Assembly (NCBI RefSeq): GCF_003967535.1
Contig: NZ_BIFR01000001.1
Location: 2,975,001 to 3,039,000 of the forward strand
Direction of reading: 5' to 3'
Source of the DNA: Tengunoibacter tsumagoiensis
GTDB taxonomy: Bacteria; Chloroflexota; Ktedonobacteria; Ktedonobacterales; Ktedonobacteraceae
Length of the DNA: 64,000 bases
How positions within the stretch are numbered: position 1 is the first letter of the stretch; each line of letters opens with the position of its first letter. The notes under the pieces were generated by a model. It was given only the letters and a program-made list of their open reading frames with translations, did not search any database and was not told where the DNA came from. Below, piece after piece: positions 1 through 8,266 of this stretch. Position numbers and translations under genes: made by a program.

Positions 1-663
1 AATAGCTTCTTTTTGCGGAAGGATGGTAACAGGAATGTAGGGTTCCGCAAGCTTCGCAAGAAATGCGTTGTTTTCTTGACATATCCGATTTTTTTCTTGT
101 ACTTGTGATTGACGATACGCTACAAGCTTTTCACTTAATGATAATAAGCTCTGATTATACTCATCAATCTCACGGTTGCACCAGGCAACCATGAGTGAGA
201 CTATATCGAATATCCGCTGCTTTTCTGATCTCACCCAATCCAGGTCTTGCTTGCTATTTACAATTTCTAATAGTAGCTCTTGTTCAGTGAATTGAATTTG
301 TATTGCTCCTTGTTGGTTCTGTCCTGGTTGAAGTGAAATAGCTTTGACTATCCCTGTACTGCCAGAATAAGGGAGATGAAGAACGATAACATGCAATTTT
401 GAGGAGGAATTATATCGGATGTGATTCTTTGACAATGCTTTGTGATAATCACTGACAGAAAGCTGTTCATAGTAAATCGTGAGTGGTTCTACACGAAATA
501 GTGAAACTAATGAACTACTATAGGCTGAGATTGAGATAGTAGCGAGCCGATCTTCGGGAGTCTGATCCACGGTGTTTCTCATCTCATTGTATGGCTTCTC
601 AAAGAAGAGATGAACTGTTTGAGATCGTTGAGGGATTCCAGGTGCAAAAGAATAAATCTCCAT
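1..663 (-). CDS. Unidentified protein, N-terminal 221 residues (runs off left edge)
   Basis: An uninterrupted frame runs from an ATG at 663 to the window edge, so the gene is partial here. An AAGGAG ribosome-binding site lies about 8 bases before the ATG. The N-terminal half looks like a soluble beta-rich domain. From about residue 150 it becomes strongly helical and polar (runs of E, K, Q, S), suggesting a coiled coil or helical linker. No signal peptide or membrane segment is seen. I do not recognise the family and assign no function. The frame is supported by its length, its ribosome-binding site and sensible composition. Confidence 0.75.
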   Translation of the reverse strand, partial: MEIYSFAPGIPQRSQTVHLFFEKPYNEMRNTVDQTPEDRLATISISAYSSSLVSLFRVEPLTIYYEQLSVSDYHKALSKNHIRYNSSSKLHVIVLHLPYSGSTGIVKAISLQPGQNQQGAIQIQFTEQELLLEIVNSKQDLDWVRSEKQRIFDIVSLMVAWCNREIDEYNQSLLSLSEKLVAYRQSQVQEKNRICQENNAFLAKLAEPYIPVTILPQKEAI

Positions 664-1184
664 TTCTTGCACTCCTTTTCTTTTAAGCCGATCTTATCCA
701 CTTGCCTGAGCACTAGTTTTAGTATACCCAATTTTAAATGGAACCAAAACACTTTATAATAATATATTTATTTTGCGTATTTTTATGTTTGAATTGATTA
801 TAAAATAGATTTACATTATGAAGATTTGAGAAAATAACTTTGCAATTAACAGTATCTATATAGTCCGTAGAACTCATATAAGGAAGAGGGCTGCAGTTCG
901 ATCGCGACCCATGTGTGCTTGCTCATGCAGAAGTACACCTTTCTTCGTATCTGGATAGAGCCTGGTCATGTGCAGTGGTCCACACTGGTGTATCCGCAAG
1001 ATTGGCGAGTGCGCTGGCATGGTTGCATCCTGATACATCATGGGAATGTCCCTCTTCTCTCTCTGTCTTTGTTTCAGCAGAGCAAACGCTGCTCCTCCTC
1101 AAGTCCTTTCAGGAGAAACAGTCTGAACGCAAGTTCCTGCCAGACTCCTGCTTCGCTCTTTCTTCATTCATAGGAACAGAAGAA
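664..1184. other. Intergenic stretch, no supported gene
   Basis: The first 200 bases are very AT-rich and probably hold the promoter of the leftward gene. Short open frames at 913-1190 on either strand have no ribosome-binding site and no recognisable motif. A decayed gene is possible, since the composition rises to that of coding DNA from about 890 onward. Confidence 0.5.
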
Positions 1185-1922
1185 TTATGAAGAAAGGGCC
1201 TTTTGTGAGGTCACCGCAATCGTTTCGTCAACCTCCTCAAGCGCTGCCTGTTGAATCCAGACCTGGCCCTGCCCCTGGAGGAGGATGCCAAACGCGATAT
1301 CCAGGCACTCAGCAGGGACATCCAACACGACCTCATATCGCTTCCATTCGGTCGTTCCCTGGATGGGACGATTTTGCATGTTATCGTGATCCAGTGTATC
1401 AACCTGCGGTCCGTCCAGGCGCATCCACAGGCCTGCCCACCCTTCAATCTCCTGTGAGCGGACCTGTGCCGACAATCGTACTCGCCTGCCCAGATAGGGA
1501 TAGGCGCTCACTTTGAGCATCAGCGTGCTGAAGCCTGCACCAGCCTCTTCGGTTGAGCGCAAAAAGACGCTTTTCTGCGTCAGATCATTCTGTTCCAGGG
1601 TCACTCCATGCAAATAGTGGTGAGGATGTGAACCGACCAGAAAGAATCGTCGCTCAACGGGTTGATCGTTTGGGGCCGCAGCAGGTGCTTCACGTCCTGT
1701 CAAAGAGGGAAAATCCCAGGTTCCTTGCTGGAGTGCTTCGCGTTCTAACTTGACCCAGCGCTCCTGTAAGGCCGGGCTTTTTTCGATTTCTTCCTGTAAA
1801 GCCTGGGAGAGCAGCGTCGCGGCATAGGTCGCCATTGGACCACCATCGAGAGCTGCACACAGATCCAACGCTTTTCTGGCTCGTGGGCTTAATGTCAAAT
1901 AGATACGATTTTGAAGATGCAT
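1185..1922 (-). CDS. Ribbon-helix-helix-like protein with C-terminal jelly-roll-type sensory domain
   Basis: The protein has 245 residues. The start at 1922 is chosen for the AGGAG site just upstream; the longer frame would translate a palindrome. Residues about 4-45 (RIYLTLSPRARKALDL onward) resemble a CopG/Arc-type ribbon-helix-helix DNA-binding unit. Residues about 95-230 resemble the beta-sandwich domain seen at the end of some AraC-type regulators, with the signatures GLWMRLDG and NRPIQGTTEW. The likely role is a ligand-responsive transcriptional regulator. A 54-bp perfect palindrome begins 8 bases upstream of the start codon, which fits autoregulation but is not proof of it. The domain calls are by eye. 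Confidence 0.6.
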   Translation of the reverse strand: MHLQNRIYLTLSPRARKALDLCAALDGGPMATYAATLLSQALQEEIEKSPALQERWVKLEREALQQGTWDFPSLTGREAPAAAPNDQPVERRFFLVGSHPHHYLHGVTLEQNDLTQKSVFLRSTEEAGAGFSTLMLKVSAYPYLGRRVRLSAQVRSQEIEGWAGLWMRLDGPQVDTLDHDNMQNRPIQGTTEWKRYEVVLDVPAECLDIAFGILLQGQGQVWIQQAALEEVDETIAVTSQKALSS

Positions 1923-1930
1923 GTTTTCTC

Positions 1931-1984
1931 CTGAGTATTGTGCTAATTTGTTGCTTATAAGCAACAAATTAGCACAATACTCAG
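1931..1984. promoter_or_regulatory. Perfect 54-bp palindrome upstream of the regulator gene
   Basis: The 27 bases from 1931 are exactly mirrored by the next 27, with no spacer. The centre is TTGCTTATAAGCAA. It abuts the ribosome-binding site of the leftward regulator gene. It could be a double operator, or an RNA hairpin that hides the ribosome-binding site. Confidence 0.8.
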
Positions 1985-2074
1985 GATTTGTCAAAGAGGA
2001 GGTACCTCAAAGAACGTTTCTTTACCCGAAAGAGTGCTCTTACATATGAGAAACAAAGACTGTATTTCCAGACT

Positions 2075-2521
2075 TCAGGCAGGTTGCGAGAAACGGTGTT
2101 TTAATGACTCTAACGCCTTTGCCCAGACCTCATGCGCGAAGTATGTCGTCCAATGGTCGTGCTCATCAGATTCGCAGTCAAAGGTTGCTGACCATTCAAC
2201 AAACGCCCTGTTTCCATCAACGACTGGCGTCACACACAATGTCACAATGCAGTCCCGAATCGGATACGGAAAGGGCTCACAGAACTCATAGGTGTAGAAT
2301 CGATCAAGGTCGGAATGGGCGAGGAGACGTTGGCGGTGGAAGAGACTGGTACGACCAAGGCGCGCGTTGCGGATGGCTCCCACCTCCATACCTGATTTCC
2401 CCTCCTCAAGAAAGCTCTCGCTGACGCTTCCCGCCCAGGTATAGGTGCCAAAATCGCGAATTGCCTCCCAAACCTGGTCGGTTGTTTGTTCAAAGACGGT
2501 GCTGTAATAGGACTTAGCCAT
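2075..2521 (-). CDS. SRPBCC (START-like) family protein
   Basis: The protein has 148 residues. The ATG at 2521 follows an AAGGAG site and overlaps the end of the MerR gene by 8 bases, so the two are translationally coupled. The pattern VFEQTTDQVWEAIRDFGTYTWAG at the N-terminus, followed by alternating strands and a C-terminal helix, is typical of polyketide-cyclase/dehydrase-like SRPBCC proteins, which bind hydrophobic ligands in a helix-grip cavity. The substrate is unknown. Pairing with a MerR regulator suggests that the regulator controls it or senses the same ligand. Confidence 0.75.
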   Translation of the reverse strand: MAKSYYSTVFEQTTDQVWEAIRDFGTYTWAGSVSESFLEEGKSGMEVGAIRNARLGRTSLFHRQRLLAHSDLDRFYTYEFCEPFPYPIRDCIVTLCVTPVVDGNRAFVEWSATFDCESDEHDHWTTYFAHEVWAKALESLKHRFSQPA

Positions 2522-2960
2522 GGGTATGCTCCTTCTTCTGTGTTGTGTCTGCGTGAAGGTCTGATGTTTTTCTTTCCTCATCCTCCATCCTTTTATTGCC
2601 TTCCATACTCCTGAGATAGTGCATTTTTTTCTCAATCGCGGCGAGGTGGTTTTCCAGTTCGAGCAGATGTTTACGAACCTGCTGGTGATGGACTTCGAGT
2701 AAGGCAAGGTGAGCACTAGCTGTCATACTTCCTTGTCGCCGCAAGTCGGTATATGCTCGCATCTGTCGAATAGACATCCCGGTCGCTCTCAAGCGCAGTA
2801 AAAAGTCAATCCAATTGAGGTCATCCGCTGTGTAGCGACGATGACCACTTGCTGCCCGATCAACAGGCGGAAGCAGTCCCGCACGTTCGTAATACCGGAG
2901 TGCATGAACGCTCAGGCCCGTACGTGTCATCACTTCTTGAATAGTAAATGTTTTTTCCAT
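2514..2960 (-). CDS. MerR family transcriptional regulator
   Basis: The protein has 148 residues. The N-terminal winged helix-turn-helix is classical (FTIQEVMTRTGLSVHALRYYERAGLLPP, then GHRRY). It is followed by the long dimerisation helix and a charged, probably disordered tail from about residue 120. No cysteine metal site is present, so it is not a metal-sensing MerR; it looks like the small-molecule-responsive AdhR/BmrR type without a fused ligand domain. It is the first gene of a two-gene operon with the SRPBCC protein, transcribed leftward. Confidence 0.9.
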   Translation of the reverse strand: MEKTFTIQEVMTRTGLSVHALRYYERAGLLPPVDRAASGHRRYTADDLNWIDFLLRLRATGMSIRQMRAYTDLRRQGSMTASAHLALLEVHHQQVRKHLLELENHLAAIEKKMHYLRSMEGNKRMEDEERKTSDLHADTTQKKEHTHG

Positions 2961-3405
2961 ACTGGCAGTATAGAAGCTAGAGTGTGCTCGAAGTCAAGGG
3001 GGAGCACATTGTGCGGATGAAGAAGATTGTTGATTGGTTGTTTTTCGGGTTACAGCGTTTCGAGCGTTCTAGAGAGCACGTGTGCGTATGAAATAGCTAT
3101 TGCCAAAGAGTTGCGCATCTTTTGGTATTTAATATATTTATAATAGCAATTTAAACAAGTACATGATACTTTATAACGCAAATGGTATGTCAAAGTATCT
3201 TTCTTTCACTCGATTGCCGAAACGTTTTTCTGACCGTTGCTTTCTGCCTTTGCATGCAGAGACTGTTCATGAGATGATGAAGACCTTTTTGTCAGAGGAG
3301 TAAAGTCGGAGCAGGCTGATGAGCGGTGATGCAGGAAAGAAGCAAACCATCGAGCTGTGAAGGCAGAAGATGCTTCTCTGTCTTCACAGAGAAAGCTTTT
3401 TGTCT
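2961..3405. other. Intergenic stretch
   Basis: This AT-rich stretch lies between the leftward MerR gene and the rightward NYN gene and presumably carries both promoters. No gene or RNA is recognised in it. Confidence 0.4.
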
Positions 3406-3858
3406 ATGCATCAGGAAAAACAAAACGCCATTGCCCTTCTTATTGATGGCGAAAATATTCCTCCGCGTTTTATTGATTGGATTTTTTTCGCCGCGTCTCG
3501 TAAAGGGCGGATTACATTTGCTTGCGTCTATGGGGCCGTGTCAGCCCTGAGGCGATGGCAGCCAGCGATCGAACAGTATCTGTTGGATACACGAGAAAAT
3601 CAGCCCGGGAAAAACGCAGCAGATCGAGCAATGCAGTGGGATGCCTGGCTGCTGTTTGCGCAATGCCAGGTGAAGCAGCTGTTTTTTGCCACACAGGATG
3701 GAGATTTTGCCTCCTGTATCTGGCAACTGCGTCAGAGCGGCTGTCAGGTTCATGCGCTTGGTGGACTGGTTGTCTCAGAAAAGCTGGTTGAGGCTTGCCA
3801 GACCTATACCATCATTGGTGAATTAAAGGGGCTCAAAGTGCCAACGACGACCCAGTAG
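3406..3858 (+). CDS. NYN domain protein (PIN-like nuclease fold)
   Basis: The protein has 150 residues; an alternative ATG lies at 3370. The N-terminal ALLIDGENI carries the first acidic residue of the NYN/PIN fold. Later acidic positions (FATQDGDFASCIWQLRQSG) match the second conserved acidic motif, where LabA-like proteins have a D-x-D and helix. NYN domains are predicted metal-dependent RNases. The last 19 codons plus stop reappear at 7028-7086, just before the intact phosphatase gene. This gene was therefore once the first gene of the neighbouring RiPP cluster. Confidence 0.75.
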   Translation: MHQEKQNAIALLIDGENIPPRFIDWIFFAASRKGRITFACVYGAVSALRRWQPAIEQYLLDTRENQPGKNAADRAMQWDAWLLFAQCQVKQLFFATQDGDFASCIWQLRQSGCQVHALGGLVVSEKLVEACQTYTIIGELKGLKVPTTTQ

Positions 3859-4309
3859 CCTGTTCTAGATGACAGACAGGACAGAGAAAGGGAAGATCAA
3901 ACACATGACACAGTTGTATCTCATCCGTCACGGAGAATCCATGAGTGCGCTTCAGGGCTTTGTAGGTGATGGCGGCTTATCGCCACTAGGAATTGTTCAG
4001 GCTCAGCGCCTGCATGATCGGCTGGCTGCGACAAAAGAGATTGCCGCCGATGTGTTGATTACCAGTACGTTTCCTCGTGCTGTGCAAACCACAGAGATTA
4101 TCGCTCCTGCGCTTGGATTGACGCCACTCCTCGACGATGAGCTTCAGGAGTTGCGTCCGGGCAGAGCAGAGGGTCTCCCAATCCAGACCTTTCGAGACCG
4201 GTACGGAGTCCCCAATTATGACAAAAGGCCCTTTCTTCCCATTGCTCCAGAAGGAGAGAGTTGGGGTCAATTCATGCTCCAGGTGGCAACAGCGCTAGAG
4301 CGAATACTG
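3798..4309 (+). repeat. 512-bp direct repeat, left copy (partner 7028-7539)
   Basis: The segment matches 7028-7539 with 8 differences by eye, about 98% identical, and no gaps. It covers the 3' end of the NYN gene and the first 135 codons of the histidine phosphatase. Identity stops abruptly at 4309/7539, where the left copy switches to methyltransferase-like sequence. Confidence 0.95.
3905..4309 (+). pseudogene. Truncated histidine phosphatase (left cluster copy)
   Basis: This is the left copy of the phosphatase gene starting at 7135, beginning with MTQLYLIRHGES. It has the first catalytic histidine (RHG) but breaks after about 135 residues, before the second conserved histidine motif (CHGG in the intact copy). 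After the break the frame runs 11 codons into fused DNA and stops at 4342. Without the second half of the active site it should be inactive. Confidence 0.9.
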
Positions 4310-4514
4310 TGTGGCTATTATCCGTTTTCTAAAGCATCCTGATCAAACGTTCTGGTCTATGGAGACGTATGGAATGTCACCACTTTTTCTGCGTCTTTTA
4401 GATGCGTATGATACATTTGTCTCACTGGGCGAACCAGCTCCAGCATGTTATGAGGTGCAGATAGGGCAAAGGAGAAATGCTTTGTCTGTTGGCATACTAA
4501 TGCTTCCCTTTTAA
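4310..4514 (+). pseudogene. 3' remnant of a PIMT-type methyltransferase gene
   Basis: The decoded peptide (IIRFLKHPDQTFWSMETYG..., ending LPF) matches the last 66 residues of the methyltransferase at 9262-10422. The DNA is only roughly three-quarters to four-fifths identical to that gene. The fragment is fused directly to the truncated phosphatase, so the precursor, ATP-grasp and most of the methyltransferase have been deleted from this copy. Confidence 0.85.
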
Positions 4515-4557
4515 GGCTTGTGAATAAAGGCCATAATGTTTAGCCAATCAATAAATG

Positions 4558-5370
4558 TCATGGTAGCATTTGTGTGATGCGTTCGATGTCTGACTGTAGC
4601 GAAGGTTCTTTAAGCAGAATGTCTTGTAATGTTGAATGAATCTTATCTCGGTCAGCTTTGAGATCAAATACTGAGCTTTTTTCTACCAAATCAGAAAGAA
4701 CCATAAGCAGATTGCTTATTAATTCATAATCATCTGTTTCTGAAAACAATGTGAGCAGAGCATGTAGATGGGACTGATGACCCAATCTGTAGCTAAGAGC
4801 AAATAATTCAGCTTTGATCAGAGGGTTTTTATCCTCATCAAGCACAGCAGCAGCAACAAATGGTGCAATTTCGGGAGCATGTAAAAACTGACCGAGGGCT
4901 TGTACTACATAACGTTGAACCTCCAGTTCAGAATCAGACATGGCTTGCAGAAGAACTGGAATACTACCAGGATTGCCCAGACGTCCAAGCGCTTCAGCTG
5001 CGGAAGACCGTACGAACCAAAATGGATCTGCTTCAAGGAGGTTTTGTAGCGGATGGGTAGCAGCTTCATACTGTAGGAAACCTAGCGTCTCAGCAGCATT
5101 ATTTCGAACTTTCTCGTCTAAGTCGGTGAGGGCATCTAGAAGTGCAGGTCCAACTGTTGACAGGAGAGACGATTTATTTCCGAGAGATCTTAGTAAAAAG
5201 GCAGCTTCTGCACGCACCTCTTTGTCTGAATCTGTTGAGAGAAGCTTCAGCAAAAGAGGTATGATTTCAGAATATTCAAGCTCGTTTAATGCATAAATTG
5301 CTTCGATGCGAGCGGATGATTCTTCCGATTTTGCCGCTTGTATATACTTTTGTACTTCTGGATTATTCAT
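4558..5370 (-). CDS. HEAT-repeat protein, possible immunity protein
   Basis: The protein has 270 residues made almost wholly of HEAT repeats, each an antiparallel helix pair with patterns such as VRAEAAFLLRSLG, VRNNAAETLGFLQ and VRSSAAEALGRLG. About six repeats are visible between residues 20 and 240. HEAT solenoids act as protein-binding scaffolds. It is the last gene of a leftward three-gene group behind a WXG100-like protein and a toxin-like protein. Armadillo/HEAT-type proteins are a known class of immunity protein in polymorphic toxin systems, so that role is inferred from position. Confidence 0.7.
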   Translation of the reverse strand: MNNPEVQKYIQAAKSEESSARIEAIYALNELEYSEIIPLLLKLLSTDSDKEVRAEAAFLLRSLGNKSSLLSTVGPALLDALTDLDEKVRNNAAETLGFLQYEAATHPLQNLLEADPFWFVRSSAAEALGRLGNPGSIPVLLQAMSDSELEVQRYVVQALGQFLHAPEIAPFVAAAVLDEDKNPLIKAELFALSYRLGHQSHLHALLTLFSETDDYELISNLLMVLSDLVEKSSVFDLKADRDKIHSTLQDILLKEPSLQSDIERITQMLP

Positions 5371-5423
5371 GGGTAGATCTTCCTTTACTCATAGCAACGC
5401 TATATAATACAAACTGTTCCTCC

Positions 5424-6425
5424 TTATTTTTTTCCCTTCTTACCACTGTCCTTCCCTTTATTATCTTTCCCATCATTCCCTTTTTCTCGCTGCCCACGTT
5501 CTACCCCATCTGGAAAAACATTGATATGTGAACCATCTTTAAGTTGCACATCCCAATGATCTTTGTGTTTTGTATCCCACTTCCAAACCCTCCCTTGAGC
5601 ATCTTTATAGCCTTGTTGTACCTTATCCCATGCCTGGTCAGGGGTCATATTTTTAGGTGGATAATAGACGTTTGGACCTGTTGCTTTGCCTGATATAGGA
5701 AGATCACCTACATGGGAATGAGCGTTCAGAACAGTGATTTGAGGAAAATTTGTAATAGGATGGGGAAGTGTAATTGTCGGTGTTGGTGTATGAAATGCGA
5801 TCTCTGTTCCCAGAGCAGCCAGACTGCCGAGAAGAAGTGCATCTGTAAGTGTTGGCCCAGCCAGACTCAATAATGCAAAAGCTGCTGCGGCTTCTGCTTC
5901 AGTTAACAGACCAATCGAAACGGTACCTCCAGCAGCTTCGAGTGCAGCAGCTGGAACCGTAACAGGTGCGGTAGTTCCTGCACTGAAAATGAGAACACCT
6001 AAAGTAATCCCAAGCCCAACAAGTAGTGCAGCAAGCGCAATTTTTGCCTCAGTCGCCTGTTCCAAATTTGTGGCCATTGTATTATGTTGAGAAGAGGCTG
6101 TGGACAGATGATCAGCAATGAGTTGGAGATTTTGAACACTGGTATTCGCCGTTGCGTGATAGGTATTACTCGCCTCTCCTACATATATAAGTTGAAAGGA
6201 TGATAGACTGTTATTTAATTGTTTATGCAGATCGCTGATAGTTGTATGATGAGAAGAGAGATTCTTTTCCCCATCTTGTACAGGGTGTGGAGGAGTAACA
6301 AATTTTATGCTCATAGTATAAATATGACGAATGGTATTAATTAATTCTTCGAAATCGTTTTGGAATGCGGATGGTATCTTATCACGCAATCCTTCCAGAT
6401 CATCCAGCAATTGTAAAGGATCCAT
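5424..6425 (-). CDS. WXG/LXG-like polymorphic toxin
   Basis: The protein has 333 residues. Residues about 1-125 are helical, like the secretion domains of WXG100/LXG effectors. Residues about 127-205 are alanine/leucine-rich and could insert in a membrane or form a pretoxin linker. Residues about 245-310 form a compact C-terminal domain (GRVWKWDTKHKDHWDVQL, HINVFPDG) with the conserved-looking W, D, H, H and D pattern of small RNase toxins of the BECR type, possibly Ntox37-like. A very basic, lysine- and glycine-rich tail follows. The toxin family is an inference. Its neighbours are a small helical partner and a HEAT protein. Confidence 0.6.
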   Translation of the reverse strand: MDPLQLLDDLEGLRDKIPSAFQNDFEELINTIRHIYTMSIKFVTPPHPVQDGEKNLSSHHTTISDLHKQLNNSLSSFQLIYVGEASNTYHATANTSVQNLQLIADHLSTASSQHNTMATNLEQATEAKIALAALLVGLGITLGVLIFSAGTTAPVTVPAAALEAAGGTVSIGLLTEAEAAAAFALLSLAGPTLTDALLLGSLAALGTEIAFHTPTPTITLPHPITNFPQITVLNAHSHVGDLPISGKATGPNVYYPPKNMTPDQAWDKVQQGYKDAQGRVWKWDTKHKDHWDVQLKDGSHINVFPDGVERGQREKGNDGKDNKGKDSGKKGKK

Positions 6426-6475
6426 CCAAATATCTCCTGCTATTTAACAGTCAAAAGGCTTTCTATTTCATACAT

Positions 6476-6793
6476 TTAGCTGAGGGGAGGAATGGGTGTT
6501 TCTTGCATCTTATTTGCTACATTCTGGTCAGAAGTATAGTAATTATTCCCAGCAGTGATCAGATTATTTCCCAGTTGCTCATGCAAATCAGCCTGATCCA
6601 ACATGTAGTTTTTTAACAGACGCCACCAATCTGAGTAGTGTTCAGTTTGTGAGCTTTCTAGTTGGCCCGTTATAGTGTCATGATGAGTATCAAAACTACT
6701 GACAGCTTCTCTTAATTTATCTCGTATCTGATGATGAATTTTTGCTTGATCACTAAAGTGGTCTGTTTCGGGAGCTACCAACTTATCCGTCAT
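6476..6793 (-). CDS. WXG100-like small helical protein (secretion partner)
   Basis: The protein has 105 residues, all helical, with DWW near the middle and YYTSDQN near the end. This recalls the W-x-G turn and the C-terminal Y-xxx-D/E signal of ESAT-6-like substrates, although the exact WXG is absent. It lies 50 bases upstream of the toxin-like gene on the same strand. It is probably the heterodimer or chaperone partner needed for type VII-like export. Confidence 0.55.
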   Translation of the reverse strand: MTDKLVAPETDHFSDQAKIHHQIRDKLREAVSSFDTHHDTITGQLESSQTEHYSDWWRLLKNYMLDQADLHEQLGNNLITAGNNYYTSDQNVANKMQETPIPPLS

Positions 6794-7027
6794 GTCTGGC
6801 CTCCATTATATAATGCCATATTTTAACTAAGTTAATTATACAGCAAAACTTCTTAGATGGACTAGTGTTAATATACCTATGAATTTGTATTTGTCAACTG
6901 TAGAGATGACCTCTATTCTTCACAACTGGGGAGTTAATTTCTGCAATTAGAGAGATATAGTACTCTGAAGCCATCTTCTTTGTATGTTTGCATATTTGTT
7001 AAGCTCATCCTATTGGCTTCTAATAGT

Positions 7028-7086
7028 CCAGACCTATACCATCATTGGTGAATTAAAGGGGCTCAAAGTGCCAACGACGACCCAGT
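7028..7086 (+). pseudogene. 3' end of the NYN gene, repeated
   Basis: Nineteen codons and the stop of the NYN gene (3798-3858) recur here without the rest of the gene. They mark the left border of the 512-bp duplicated segment next to the inserted toxin cassette. Confidence 0.9.
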
Positions 7087-7134
7087 AGCCTGTTCCAGAT
7101 GACAGACAGGACAGAGAAAGGGAAGATCAAACAC

Positions 7135-7869
7135 ATGACACAGTTGTATCTCATCCGTCACGCAGAATCCATGAGTGCGCTTCAGGGCTTTGTAGGCGAT
7201 GGCGGCTTATCGCCACTGGGAATTGTTCAGGCTCAGCGCCTGCATGACCGGCTGGCTGCGACAAAAGAGATTGCCGCCGATGTGTTGATTACCAGTACGT
7301 TTCCTCGTGCTGTGCAAACCACAGAGATTATCGCTCCTGCGCTTGGATTGACGCCACTCCTCGACGATGAGCTTCAGGAGTTGCGTCCGGGCAGAGCAGA
7401 GGGTCTCTCAATCCAGACCTTTCGAGACCGGTACGGAGTCCCCAATTATGACAAAAGGCCCTTTCTTCCCATTGCTCCAGAAGGAGAGAGTTGGGGTCAA
7501 TTCATGTTCCGGGTGGCAACAGCGCTAGAGCGAATACTGCGGGAACATGAAGGGAAAACAATTGTCGTTGTGTGCCATGGCGGGGTGATTGATGGCTCGT
7601 TTGTTTCTTTTTTTCGCATGAATTTGTGGACTCCTCCACCAACCCGTTTTGCCACACAGAATACATCGATTACCCACTGGAAAAAAAGAGGAGATATCCA
7701 GGCGGGAGAGCAGTGGCAACTCGTCACCTACAATGATACATTCCATCTGCTGGATATCGATACTTCTACCCGCATTTCCTGGGGACAACCTTTCGCCCAA
7801 CCAGGATCAGATGCGAATCATCCTACCATGCCAATCTCAACAGAAATGCACAGCGATGAGAGGGCCTGA
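7135..7869 (+). CDS. Histidine phosphatase (phosphoglycerate-mutase-like) of the RiPP cluster
   Basis: The protein has 244 residues. The ATG at 7135 is preferred because AAAGGGAAG precedes it and the fold starts at once with MTQLYLIRHAES. His9 is the phosphate-accepting histidine. The acidic residue in DDELQEL (about 78-83) and His148 in VVVCHGG complete the 2H-phosphatase pocket. It stands directly before the precursor peptide gene, on the same strand. Histidine phosphatases are not required for known graspetide chemistry, so its role (phosphopeptide processing, regulation or self-protection) is open. The left copy has RHG, this one RHA; both are found in the family. Confidence 0.85.
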   Translation: MTQLYLIRHAESMSALQGFVGDGGLSPLGIVQAQRLHDRLAATKEIAADVLITSTFPRAVQTTEIIAPALGLTPLLDDELQELRPGRAEGLSIQTFRDRYGVPNYDKRPFLPIAPEGESWGQFMFRVATALERILREHEGKTIVVVCHGGVIDGSFVSFFRMNLWTPPPTRFATQNTSITHWKKRGDIQAGEQWQLVTYNDTFHLLDIDTSTRISWGQPFAQPGSDANHPTMPISTEMHSDERA

Positions 7870-8036
7870 GTCCTACAAAAGGCAGGTTTGTTGAGAACTG
7901 GGCAGGAGCAAAAAGCTTTCTGGATATCAGGAAAAAGGAGTTTGGTAGGAGTCTGATCAGGTACACTGCATACAGGTTGTATTTGTAGAAGAGGAAAATA
8001 TCCGTGAGGCGCAATCCAAAAGAGGAGAATGATGCA

Positions 8037-8225
8037 ATGAGCCAGAAAGGATCGATCATGACTTCGGAAACGTACAAACTTCCCTTCAGCCTATGGTATG
8101 CCACGCTCCAACCCCCAGTTTCCATGGATGATCAGAATGAAACGGTTGGAGCTGAGACCGAGGTTCAGACAGGTCGGGATGGGACGGTCAGAACCGATAT
8201 GGAAGAGGATGCTGACACTGAGTAA
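8037..8225 (+). CDS. Putative graspetide (ATP-grasp RiPP) precursor peptide
   Basis: The peptide has 62 residues. The ATG at 8037 has an AGAGGAGA site at the right distance; ATG 8058 (55 residues) and GTG 8004 are alternatives. The leader contains LPFSLWYATLQPP (residues 15-27), which resembles the PFxLxY-type recognition motif of precursors paired with ATP-grasp ligases. The C-terminal 23 residues hold five Thr (41, 45, 50, 53, 61) and nine acidic residues, the donors and acceptors for ester cross-links. Asp48-Gly49 is an aspartimide-prone pair, fitting the PIMT-type enzyme downstream. Identification rests on size, composition, motif and the two tailoring enzymes that follow. Confidence 0.75.
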   Translation: MSQKGSIMTSETYKLPFSLWYATLQPPVSMDDQNETVGAETEVQTGRDGTVRTDMEEDADTE

Positions 8226-8266
8226 CTTCTGTCTGGTTGACTGTTGAAAAGAGAGGAAGCGTCTCT

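Noticed and set aside
913-1190. Two overlapping rightward open frames (86 and 91 codons)
   Set aside because: They lack ribosome-binding sites and recognisable motifs and overlap each other; possibly decayed DNA.
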